Assembly (NCBI RefSeq): GCF_014529535.1
Contig: NW_023503608.1
Coordinates: 3,844,001 to 3,908,000 of the forward strand
DNA: 64,000 bases
From: Bradysia coprophila
Lineage: Eukaryota > Arthropoda > Insecta > Diptera > Sciaridae
Direction of reading: 5' to 3'
Made by a program: the position numbers and the translations under genes
Notes under the pieces: model-generated
What the model was told of the DNA's origin: nothing
What the model saw: only the letters and a program-made list of their open reading frames with translations
The model's database searches: none
Shown: positions 49,901 to 61,009 of the stretch, piece by piece
Layout of the letters: the number at the start of each line of letters is the position of its first letter
How positions within the stretch are numbered: the first letter of the stretch is position 1

Positions 49901-52900
49901 AATTTATTTACTCGGTACGGTGAATTGTGTATGCTACGAGTCTTTGAAAATAAATAATATTTTCAATTCTATTTAATAGTGCCCGTACCCGTCATTGAAT
50001 GATTTACCGATTATCGGATTGCAAGAAATTAAAAAAAAAAATTATCGGAAATTTTTTGCTGTAAGACGGTTTTCCTTGACGAAAGAAGACATAACTACAA
50101 CTGTACTGGGATCACTGGGACCAGCATGAAACTGAGGTCTGTTTAAATTCAACGAAAGTTTGTGTTTTACAAAGATAAAGGTCTTTTTAATAGAATTTCT
50201 AGAGTTTTACTGAACACAAATGGGCAACAATGTGTGAGAAGGAACATCAACTTTCACACACCATTTCCCATGGTGTTGTTTTTATGGAAATCATGTTATC
50301 AATTACATGAACAAACTGGAAAATTCATAAAAACGATTGTCTCCCGCTGTCAATTTCTACTTTCATTATAGTATAAATGCATATCAAGCTCATGTACGCT
50401 TTATACACAATAGCCGGTTCGTTATGATGTGTTACTTAATACGACACGATTCAAAACATTTGCAATGCATCCGTAATTTAAAGCGTTTATTACTTAAGTT
50501 CACAGAGCTTCTTGCAATATATATGGTTTTTCTATGCGTATAAAATGATATACACTGTGAAAGTTTCAGACTTCAATCAAATGCATTCAAAGGTTCAAAA
50601 TTACTTTTCCAGATTTCACAACTTTAAATCGTCGAATTGGAAATTACAGAGACCTTTCGATGGGATACAAAAAGAATCTGTTTAAGCATTTGAAACGAAT
50701 TGTCGACATTTTCAGCGGTAACAACGGATACACATATATAATAAAGAAGCACTGCACCAAATCGACGAAAAGAAAAAGAAAAAAAAACAAAACACCAGAA
50801 AAAATTGCATCGATCCAAATCGTATAGTTCAAGTTTCACCTGAAGGTATGACTTATTCGTACATACATATAAAACGAGGAACCTTTAGATATTTGTTTTT
50901 AAAATTGAAAAATCGTGCAAATTTCAAAAAACCACAAAATATCACACACTGTTTGAACGGTGCATGCCATTGCAGTTTTTTTTAAGTGTCTGATTTCATT
51001 CGTATATACATTTTACAGTGAGAATACCAATACCAATCACCTTTAAAACGTACATATAATGTATGGATTGCTATTTCCATTCGGACACGACATTTAAAAT
51101 TAAAACAATAGTTTTTTTCACTGTTAAATGTGAGATGAATACATTTGTAAAACATTAGGAGAAAAGTGCATTCGTTCATGTTCATTCATATCGCGTTAAC
51201 CTTTCAGTCATCTGTTATCAACAACGATGCCAAAAATAAACGATGAGCTTAGGATGTTCTATTATAAAGCGAAACGTATGTTAAACCAAATGAAGTAAAA
51301 GATTCAAGATAGTAACTAATGATTTAAACAAGATAAGTAACACATTAAATCATTACGAGAAGTTACACTTGCTGTTAATGAAAGGAGATGTAAATGTAAG
51401 TGAATAAATAAGCAAACTAACGGAGAGAGTCAACAGCCGTAATTTTGCATAAAAGACTGAACTATTTTAAAGACAAAAGAATTTCCATTGTTCTGAATAG
51501 TTTAAGAGGCATCCTTCGTCTCCGACTTCACTATACCCAGCGAACGATGTATTTCAATCGCTATGCCTCCTAGATTACGATAGGTATACCAGGTAAGTGG
51601 TAAAACACAATCAGACAAGGAACTGACCACACAAATGGCGTACAGCCCGACTAACTACAACATTTATGTTCAAAGTACATATTGGAAGATTTGTATGTGA
51701 GATTCACCGTCATTTCGGTGTCAATATTCTTGACAATCTGATCCCCGTGGGATCATGGCCTTTCATAAAGACTAACAAATGTGCAATTATAGAAAAGGTA
51801 CATCTGCGTCCATGTAAAAGTGACAAGAGAGATGGATAAAGGGTCAGCATCCAGCTTGCGATTTCCAACCTTCAACAAGTTCATCAGGATGCCCACTTAT
51901 CAATTCCTGCAGTTCTCAGTTCTAATATTCCATTTGAAAAGCATTCTTGTGTCCATGCCTGATAGTTGATGTAATATAAGCGGCTTTCGTGGTGGAAAAA
52001 TGGGAAACTCCAATATTCCGAAAATTTCAGATATTTGTCGGGTAGTGGAGATATATTTTTACTATCCATCATACTATGTGTCAGCCTCTGGGCGATATTA
52101 TTGTCCAGAAACGATCGAATTTCACTTTTCTCTACCTGTACGAAAAATATCGCAAAAGAATATCTAAAAAAAGAAGTAACGACGCAGGTATCTGCTTACA
52201 CTTTTGAAACATCTGAAATAGCTAGAGCACGAAATAAAGGGTGATCGCCGCTGGAGGATAACTTCATTTTTGTTACTAGCAAAAAGTTCACGACAAGTAA
52301 CGAATGCGACACATTGTTCAAATCGTAGGCTAGGCAGATTGTTGAATTATCGTTTTATTTATCAGAAATTTTATTTGTTAGCTTTCAAAATAATGAGATC
52401 AGCCAAAACTTTATTCAGAGAATTTGCAAGATGTTATGCATAAATTGAACGTCTGAATCGATATCCACACCAGCAAAACCATAAATTCTGTGTGAGGTCG
52501 ACGTAGAGATAAGATTTTGTTTAGTCGGAGTCTTGTACAACGTTTGTGCAAACTATACTGGTTGAATCTACATGAAGAGTAACGAAATGCTGATTTCGTG
52601 TAAAGTCTTTTGAAAATAGCGGGTCATTTGCCTAATGTTCATTTCACTAAGAAAAATAAACAAAACAAGCACAAGCTCTATATTAGCCACACCATCGTCG
52701 GATTTTACTTCAGTTTTGTTTCACACCTTGTGTTCGAATTGTCAATTGTTCATACTGAGATGTAAAAGTCCAAAGTTTTGCGTGACAATGAATAACAATA
52801 ATAATGATTACTTCGATTTCGGGAGGTTTAACGCCCAACAAATTGCAAAAACAGAAGAAGAACATAGGCAACGCATGGAACGCTATAGAGAAATCTTACA

Positions 52901-55900
52901 CGAGCAAAAAAAAGTAACTGAAGCGGCTAGAGAACGCTTGGATCGAATAAAAGGCGAGAGAAACAATCTGAAAAAGTGATGAAACTTGGTGACAGCTGGC
53001 AGTGATTTCGATCCAATTAATAGAGTATGAAAGTGAAGTGATGAGGTAAACGTATCCATTAGTTTAGTTAAACGAGCTGAATAAAGTTATTCAATCAAAA
53101 AGATACTTTCATTATGAGACATCCTAGTATCAAAATACACACTGGGTCGGGTATTGTGGTTAGAGAAAAATTTCTTGAAATAATTATGCGTACTTCTCGG
53201 AATATATACGCTGTAATATCGAATTACTATCCGAACATAATCAGCATGGAGTTATGAAAAAATAGCAATGCGTCCTATCATTTGAATCGAAAAAAAAGAA
53301 TCAACATTAATTGGCTCGGAACAATCGTTTTTTAAATGCAAAGTTCCGGACAGTTAAATGAAATAAATTCACTTAAGCATATAAATTCAACTTCAACGAC
53401 AACTTTCCTATTTCCGATTCATTGATTCTATCTGCTTACAATAATACGCTATTCAAGAGACATCTCAATCCGCATGTACTTCATGTAATTTAATAAAATA
53501 CAACAACTGAAGGTCAAAACGGAGTATCATGAACAATTGCAAATTGAAATAAATTTAAATTAAAAACAAAACTTTCTCTCGTTGTGTATATTGGAATATT
53601 ACGTATTTTAAAATATATAAATACACACAGTAAGACAACGACGGTCGCATTAAGACGACTACACCGAATGACATTTTCAAGAAATTATTAACGCCACACA
53701 ACAGAGATACGTATCTTTTCAATACATAATTTGACATTATTTTGCGGTAATGTTCACCGCTGACAGAAAGAAATTTTTAAATACAATTTGGTTAGACCAT
53801 AAAATGTACCATTTAAAACCATGCAATTTAATCCAACACGATCGAGGTTGTGTGGCATAACTTGTTCCATACGAATACGTACGAGAGAGATTGAAATGGA
53901 AACTATATATATCGTGGGTTCAACTTTCTGCTCAAAATTTATTGCCATCAACAACACAGTAAAGTACAAAATGTAAAATTTACTATGAAAAACACATTTC
54001 TTTCTCACATCGGTCGATGTGTATGTTAGAAATGCCTAATAAAAAACATTTTCATTGTACAATGAATGCATATACAGTCCATGGTACATTAAGCATAAAT
54101 TGATGCCAAATGTATAATAGTGTTGATGATAATTTGATTGGCATAAACGATAAAACGTAATTATGTATCCGAAAGAAAAAGTTCAACAGAAGTCCGCTAC
54201 GATATCAATCATATTTTTTAGATTGCGCGAAAATGCCGTTATTATTAACGACCCGAAGCGATTTACTTTTATAATCATAACGTAAAATGAATCGGAATGT
54301 TGTGCTCTTCTTTATGGGTCTTTTTTTGTTGTTAATGTTTTTATTGGATTGTTTTTATAAATTTTGAGTTGGTGATTTCAGTTGTGGTATAGGAATATGG
54401 TAAAATGTTTGGTTGTAAATCTGATGTTCTATTAACCTATATGACAAAGCATTTTTTTTTTGATTTCATTGAATTATAGAAATATTTTTGCTACTGCAAA
54501 TTGGTACATCAGAATGTAGGATTCTTGAAGTGATGAGGTATTCGTGGGTATGCATTTCATTAATGAACTCAATGAAACAAACTTCAAGTGGTATGTGATT
54601 AGAGCATATAGAGACTCCGTCTTCTGTAAGACCCATCAGCAGTGTGAATATAATTAGGACAAATATTTCCATTTTTAATCCAATGGCATTGGCTCAGTTT
54701 CTCTTCTAATTCTTTAATTTACAAATTAATTTTTTTTTGAAAAAGTAGAAATCACAGGTTGATTGACCGATGAAGAAAGGATTGCTTTCTAATCTTGTTA
54801 TTAAATTTGCACAAAAAAGTTATGAAATTTGTATGAATGAAGGCAGTTACAGTAAATGGCGTATAGTCTCCTCGTCACTACTGTCCTTGACGAGGCTTTT
54901 CTAATCACTCATTACAAAATTGGCCAGACATCCATGAATTTATGCAATTGTAAATTCAAATTTGAATTTATTCTGCTGGAGGAGGAATGTCACTTAGACT
55001 AGACAAGGCTGCTTAATTTCGTGTAGTATAGGCTTTCTTTTCATTATTTTTACGATTTTGAAGTATCTTCCAGCTCACTTCATGTTTCTCACAAATTTTA
55101 TTGACCGATTAAAGACCGATAGAAGTTCTGACCTAATTCGCTCAGTTTCTTTGTGCGAATTATTTGTCATAATTTTTTTCAAGTTAAGGTTCTCTTGAAA
55201 TTTCCAAAATGTTATCATTTAAAAGCATAAGAAACTTAAGGACGTTTTGAAATTATTTGAAGTTGATTCTCGATGTTAAGTTTTTTTGGATATCCTAACA
55301 AATAATTTGCATAACAACCCTAACTCTGGCAAATATGACAATAAATAATTGAATTAAGTTTGTTATGCAAATTATTTGTTAGAGTTTTCTTTGAGTGAAT
55401 GTCCTTTTCTAAATACGAATTATTTGTCAATTAAATTTTTCATGAAAATAATTTCTTGTCATTTTTGGGAAGTTTATTATACAAATCAGGGCAGCAGTTA
55501 GTCGCATATTTTTGACCAAGACATTCCTTAAATCATTTCTTTGAAGACAACATGATCATCACTTTTTTACATTGGCACAAAAATGAGTCATCACGATTTA
55601 ACCTGTCACAGACGGCAAGCATATTAACAGTTTTACTATATCTGATCTATTACTTAATTTGATCGAAGATTTTCAGAGATTGATTTCAGAAATCTATTAC
55701 TTCATTTGTTTCGAACATAATTTTTGCTATATAATACCTCATTAGTTAAATCTTGTCGTTTATTATTGCTGTCGTTGTCGATAACAGATGACAGCCGTCT
55801 GTAACAGGTTAATGATAATCTCAGCCAAAAATCTAAGACTAAACTAAGTTCTAATGGTTTTTAAAGTTTAAACGTCTGCATAAGGCCGAAAACACACGAG

Positions 55901-58900
55901 AAATTTTGCGTTGATGGAATCGACAAAATTATGCTACGTTTTCCATTGTTTAGCCTGTGATGAATATTGGAAAGGCAAACGCAGCATAATTGTCAGTCCC
56001 ATCAACACAAAATTGATCGTGTGTTTTCGGCCTAAATCAACGTTTGATAATTTGGTGATCGGGCCTAATACCACCAACAAAAACGGTTTCACCTGTTTGA
56101 ATTGCGTTATTGCCGAATCTTTTTTTTTCGGAAGCTGTTATTTGAATGGTTTCAATTTATATTAATTTTTTATTAAGTTATTTCCAAATTAGAGACTATG
56201 ATACTGGTAGATAAAGCTCAACTGTGAAATATTTTGACTACAGCGGCGAGATCTGAAGTATTCATATTACAAATAATTGTTTTTTTTGCGCCTAAAGTGT
56301 TTTTCTGCAATCCCAGTTGTTGTTTTTTTTTTTTGTGTGGTCGAACTCTTTGTGCGTTTGAAAAAATATATTTTGCTGCTCCCTAAATTTTGAACATTAG
56401 ATACACATTAGCTACGCTCACGACATGATACAATTTTTCCTGATGACTATGGCGGTAAATACATTCACATATATTATAAGCCTCGTGTTGCATGAACCTA
56501 CGAAAAAAAAGTCAAGCGTCCCGAGGAGGTATGAAACGTAATTTAATAAATTTGTTTTCGTTCCGAAACAACCGTATCTTAATAATGATAGATGATTGTT
56601 TCAGTTCTACTTATTAAATTGGTAATCGCAAGTGATTTATATCCACACCTGTAATTTCAATTTAATTTTTTGTTTAAGTCTCAATCACTAATCTGATCCG
56701 ATCGACAACCATCAACCATCCATCGTAACACCATGCACGTCTAAATAAATCTCAATATATGCTCTCAGTTATATTATATGACTCATGACAATCGATTGAT
56801 TATAAACATATTTTTATTGCGCGTCGATGTTCAATAAGGAAAAAAAAAACAATCTCAAAATGTTCAATAAAACCAATCGATCAATGGAAAAAAAAGTAGT
56901 CAGATCGGTTTTGTTCAAACTATCCGTGTTATCGTATTGTGATCACATTTCGTGAATATATTTTCAAATTGTTTTGATCGTTGGATGCGCCACTCCCCTT
57001 TTAATGTGAATACTATTTGTCGATTCTCCATAACAGACCGAACATATTTGAATTGTTGGAATAACAATAACACAGTAAACAAAATCGCAGAATGATTTCA
57101 TGAACTAGATCACCAGATTCTATTGTTTGGAATGAGATTTTCAATTCCAATTGAAAAATCGATCATACAATTAAGTCGGTGTGCAACTTCAATGCTGAAC
57201 ATAATATGACTTTGATTCAATTTTGGTTTTTGTTTTGCTAAAAATTGGTTTTATTTGTTCGGTTTTCTCAACAAATGATGTCGGTATGTAATTTAGTATG
57301 AAGCAAGCGATTTTAATATAATATGGGCAAATCAAATGTTATATACACACCGCACCGGATCCCATATATATAATAAAAGAAACGAATTTGACCTGCAATT
57401 CACCTTTGGGTACAAACTAATTTTAAAACAACGCAAAACATTTGCCTCTGTCTGTCTATATATAAATGAGTAGGTACTCTCGTTGCTAACCCACCTATGA
57501 ACAGATATAATTGGAATATTCTGATGGGTTTTGTTATCATCTCAACTGAAGGAATTAACAAAAACGTATTGTCTTTAATAATAAAACCAGTCTTGGTTAT
57601 TATAATAATGATCAGACGAGAGCTTTAAGAGAATATTAAAAATCAATTATTTAAATTCAGCGTTTTTTTACGATCAATTTTTTTCTTCTCCTTCTTTAAT
57701 TTAAAGTTTTTTTTCTTTTTCTTTTTTTCAGTTGTTTTTTTTCGACACTGTTTTGTTTCACATAAAATTTATAATTGAGAACGTTTTCATTGATGTTACT
57801 GTTTTATTGAACGTGTTCTGTGTGTGTGACTTTGCTGGCGACATCGGCAATGTGAGACTTTTATTGACTAACAAATTGTTTATTTATCGAACGGATCCGA
57901 TGATAATGGTGATCATCAATCATAAATGCAATAAAAATGTTTGCGATCGGATTAACTTCTAAGGAAGGTTCTACAACTAAGCTCAAACATTTTTATATAT
58001 CGAGGGAGCAATAAAAATGTTGTCGAATCGAAAATGGTGTTACAGACGTCGTTTCAAAAAAAAGCCTGTGGATAGGCACCAAAGATGAAACTCTCAATTT
58101 TCTAACAAAATTTATGTGTAGAAATGACCACCAACAAGATATGAAGCACGACAGAGTAAAATAAATCAGGCAGGAGCGCTTGATTTGACTAGGGAGCTGA
58201 AGTATCAAGAGGGATTCTTTTGAATCTCGACCGACCGAAATCGGTTCATGGCTGGGTGAGCGCTCAAATGTCGAAAAATATGGTTTCGTAGTCCGGATAT
58301 AATTTCCGTAAGGTGGCGAGGACACAGACGTGTATGGTTTCGTTGGAAAGTTGAGCTCGAGTACTAACGGGGCAAAAATGAACTTCAAAAAATTTGATGA
58401 TAAACGGCCGGAAATATGACCTCTGGAAAAGTTCTCAAAAGCGATGGAACCTTGGTGAAGTTTGGCGAGGGCTGTGCCCTCACTAACGAACTGTTTTTAA
58501 TAGATTACTGTTTATTATTAATGTGGAGATCTCAGTTTTTCCTCGATACCCATATGTGATATTTTTGTGTGGTGGGCAACACAGTTCTCATCCGTTAAGT
58601 ACTAATGTGCGCTGCTACTCAGAAATTTGTGAAATTTAGATCTATGACAAGTGCTTTCCATATTTTAGAACACAAATTAACGAAGAACGATCATTTAAGA
58701 CTTGTCTGACCTTTATATAACAAAAAAAAACATTTTTGTACTTGGTACATCTTCCGAGAATATCCTGGACGAATATCAAATGTTTCTTTTTTTGTTATAT
58801 AAAGACAACTCTTAAATGATCGTTCTTCGTTAATTTGTGTTCTAAAATATAGCAAGCACTTGTCATAGATCTAAATTTCACAAAATTTCAAGAAATATGT

Positions 58901-61009
58901 TGATTCAACAGTCTGTAAAACTTCAAATTTTTACGAGAATAATGTAGTCTTATTTTCTTATTTTGCCTTACGCAACGCAATCGATGCATAAACAATAAAC
59001 ATAGGACAGAAGCGACTTAAAATAGAGCGTAAAATGTATTTTTTTATTGTAATTTTTCCACAAAAATACTACTGAAAGACATATGTTTATCTCAAAAACA
59101 TCATGTATTTGATAAAAACAGGCAAAGTTAATATTGACTGTTAATTCAACAAACTGATTCTGATTCATCAAAGCTTTTCAGCAATAAATTACTAAATAAC
59201 AAATGAATGGAACGAATCTTTGTTGTTTCTACCTTATACCGCAAAGCCACCAACTATTCATTAAACAAGAATGAGAACAAACTCTTTACAGTCTATAATT
59301 GGCTATAAATAAACAACACCAATGCTTGCAATTTTGTAATAATCTTCTTATAATACCCACAAAACATAATAAGAGTTGGAACCAAACAGCAGAGTTGAAA
59401 ACATTTTTGTTCTTTTGTAGATCACATAAATTTTATAATAATTTACGATTTCCAAATGCATTCTATGAGTAAAGATTTCAGTACGGATTGGTCAATAAAA
59501 AAGCATTAACTGTACGATAAAAAGAGAGGATCAACGGATCAACAAAACAATAAACCCACACATGCATTAATATATTTCAAATTAAACGAACGGGGCAACA
59601 TGAAATTAAACTTTTTTTTATTATTCTTCGTTGTAATGATTGTGATGTATCATAGACAACAGCGGTACATAACAAGAAAAACGATTGAGTTTTCATTCAA
59701 TATTATACTCGTTGTTAAGCTCGTCAGCACACCTTGTTATATTCATTTACTTCTTCTGCATGATGGTAATATAACAAACAAAATTATACTACACAAGCCT
59801 TGTTATAACTTTTCTATGCAACGTTAATGTATTGTTACAATTGTTACGATTCATGGTTCAATTTACGAGACGAGTAGTAACATACGTATGCGGTGCAATT
59901 ATGTAATTGTTTCATATTCTCTGGTTTTTATTATTTCATACAATTCCAAGTAAAATAAATATAAATTTAGATTAGTTAGTGTCTTTGGGTATATGTGAAA
60001 TATGACTGCCATAAAACACTTTTGTTACTTCAAAGTTTCGCTTTTAATGATACTGTGACTTTGGGTGGGTGTTTGGGTATAATAAATTTATCAAATACGA
60101 GACCATACAAAAGGTGATTAAATAAATTTGAATGTAGGCCTGCGAAGTTCTTCTTAAGCGGCATAGCCTTGAATTGTAATTAGGTGAATCTGAGTGAAAA
60201 AACTTTACTAATTTTGAGTTTTATATTCGGTTTGTTTGCAGTTGGTGAAAAGGCTTTTGTGATTGTTTTTTTTTGCAAGATGTTTAACGATGTCTAAGAT
60301 GACTAACGTTGAAAGCAATTTGTTTAATTGAATTCGAATAAACTTTAAGGAATTTGTTGCTCTTAAGGGCTGAAGTTTCTACATGAATTACTTAGGAATC
60401 AAGTCGAGGTACAAGCCTAGTACTACAGTAGATAGTTACAGCTATCGAGGAATGACAAAAGTGCAAAAGTCTCAGGAAGTGAAATTCGCAGGTAATGGTT
60501 TTCCAGTATGGAAACTTTTGTTATAAAAAAAACAGATGGGAATATTCGGTGTTTCCAATCGAGTTAGCTACCGCCGATTAATAAGACGAAATCATGGGCA
60601 ATAAAAAATTATTTTGAATGTTATCAATCCCCTACACATTTCCATAGAACCTCAAAGCTTCGTCAAGGGCGGACCCCAGACGATTTTCTGACCAGGCGGT
60701 GGGAATTAATCCTTGTGATTTTTAATTAAGTGCATTTTATAGGTGTCAAAATCAAAAAAGTCAAAGTCCGGCCCGGACTTCAAAATTTTTTGAAGTAAAA
60801 ATTGAAATAAAATGTTGTTCGAATCGGATCAAATCACCACTTAGAATAATTTAAACATAAAAGTTATTTAAAAGCTTACCATGGCTGATGTCAGCATGAT
60901 TCGTCTCGTTAGCAACCGTAACAATTTGTTCCGAAGATAATTCGTCCACAGCAACAGTGAATTGTGTACCAGTGCCAAGTAGACATAAAATGATGAGTAC
61001 AATCATCAT
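34972..61009 (-). CDS. Receptor tyrosine kinase with mucin-like ectodomain, 5 coding exons, 22-kb intron
   Basis: Minus-strand exons: 60880-61009, 36029-38521, 35775-35968, 35368-35713, 34972-35279. Phases match throughout, giving 1,156 residues. Exon 1 encodes a signal peptide (MMIVLIILCLLGTG) and ends in phase 1, completing GTA with the TA that opens exon 2. The ectodomain has a small Cys cluster (about 118-145) and a Thr-rich mucin-like tract (about 425-508). A membrane helix spans about 728-752. Kinase landmarks are GEGNFGQVW (811), VAVK (Lys839), HRDLATRN (Asp944), DFG (Asp962), RWMAPEAL and TDVWAFGIVLWEIA; the loop HRDLATRN has Thr where Ala is usual. The tail ends SDYLDVSGFSEDIEHGMVYF...ISEFECEI, with a Tyr in SDYLDV as a likely docking site. 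Closest by recognition to Drosophila CG3277, relative of Cad96Ca. The exon 1 link rests on phase and signal peptide, so exons 2-5 are surer. Confidence 0.85.
39955..40066. repeat. Foldback repeat family 'ACTTTCGCTTGT', copy 2
   Basis: The left arm CCTGTTTGGGACGGTTGATT (39961) pairs with the right arm ending AATCGTCCAAAACAGG (40060). The core has CACTTTCGCTTGTAG and CACTTCGTTCGG. It shares core and arm sequence with 21258-21352 and 62415-62509. Confidence 0.6.
41234..41336. repeat. Near-perfect 45-bp inverted repeat (foldback MITE)
   Basis: The left arm 41234-41278 starts AGATTAGATTGTCTTGAAAT; the right arm 41292-41336 is its reverse complement with one mismatch. Only 13 bases separate them. 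No convincing target duplication. The near-identity of the arms implies a young insertion. Confidence 0.65.
42723..42900. repeat. Inverted-repeat element containing an (ATT)n run
   Basis: The left arm runs from AATTCTGATAC through CCGGGCAAGGGCC; the right arm runs from CCCTGGCCCGG to GTATCAGAATT. Arms pair imperfectly over about 40 bp. Inside are (ATT)n at 42761-42783 and a series of phrases like CAGTAAATTCTGGTAA. Similar phrases recur at 63560-63665. Confidence 0.5.
52788..52979 (+). CDS. Possible nested small gene: 63-residue coiled-coil ORF
   Basis: The ATG at 52788 (context GACAATG) opens MNNNNNDYFDFGRFNAQQIA, followed by a highly charged helix (EEEHRQRMERYREILHEQKK, then ERLDRIKGERNNLKK) and TGA. 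The second half has heptad-like spacing and would form a coiled coil. It lies on the strand opposite the kinase transcript, inside its first intron. AATAAA at 53080-53085 lies about 100 bases past the stop. No intron was found, so it could be an intronless nested gene, a retrocopy, or a final exon. The frame is open upstream to 52635 without another supported start. Composition is clearly protein-like compared with surrounding AT-rich noise. Confidence 0.4.
   Translation: MNNNNNDYFDFGRFNAQQIAKTEEEHRQRMERYREILHEQKKVTEAARERLDRIKGERNNLKK
55295..55382. repeat. Small foldback element, 23-bp inverted termini
   Basis: CTAACAAATAATTTGCATAA at 55295 recurs inverted, ending at 55382 (TTATGCAAATTATTTGTTAG). 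The unit is 88 bp and non-coding. The arm contains an octamer-like ATTTGCAT. Confidence 0.5.
55602..55808. mobile_element. piggyBac-like MITE with TTAA flanks
   Basis: A 207-bp element, termini CCTGTCACAGACGGC and (reverse complement of the right end) CCTGTTACAGACGGC, flanked by TTAA at 55598-55601 and 55809-55812. CC termini after TTAA match the piggyBac style. The interior carries the dispersed phrase AATCTATTACTTCATTTG and CTGTCGTTGTCGATAACAG, which also occur, diverged, near 12100, 13480, 42515 and 51205. This makes it the best-preserved member of that family. Confidence 0.6.
55884..56032. mobile_element. PIF/Harbinger-like MITE with TAA duplication
   Basis: A 149-bp element, termini GGCCGAAAACACACGA and the inverse ending TCGTGTGTTTTCGGCC. 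Flanks are TAA at 55881-55883 and 56033-56035, the preferred 3-bp target of PIF/Harbinger. Arms pair over about 50 bp with scattered mismatches. The ORF running 55911-56165 is incidental to it. Confidence 0.65.
58629..58881. repeat. Large foldback element with ~95-bp arms
   Basis: The left arm starts GTGAAATTTAGATCTATGAC; the right arm ends with the inverse at 58881. Pairing continues through ATTTTAGAACACAAATTAAC and GAAGAACGATCATTTAAG to a run of A/T, with about 50 unpaired bases in the middle. No ORF. Target duplication unclear. Confidence 0.65.

Larger units (their letters stand above)
38522..60879 (-). other. Giant first intron of the receptor tyrosine kinase
   Basis: Flanked by a GTAAGC donor (60874-60879) and a polypyrimidine-CAG acceptor (38522-38530). 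Over 22.3 kb I find no host exon. It contains foldback elements at 39955-40066, 41234-41336, 42723-42900, 55295-55382, 55602-55808, 55884-56032 and 58629-58881, an (ATT)n run, diverged AAATGAAGTAAAAGATT repeats (about 42609, 51288, 55690 inverted), and one candidate nested ORF on the opposite strand (52788-52979). The rest, notably 43000-51000, is AT-rich with no structure I can name. Enhancers could be present but cannot be seen by eye. Confidence 0.65.

Noticed and set aside
57732-57962. 76-codon hydrophobic plus-strand ORF
   Set aside because: Preceded by long T-rich runs; Phe/Val/Ile content simply reflects T-rich sequence, and no start context or domain is seen.
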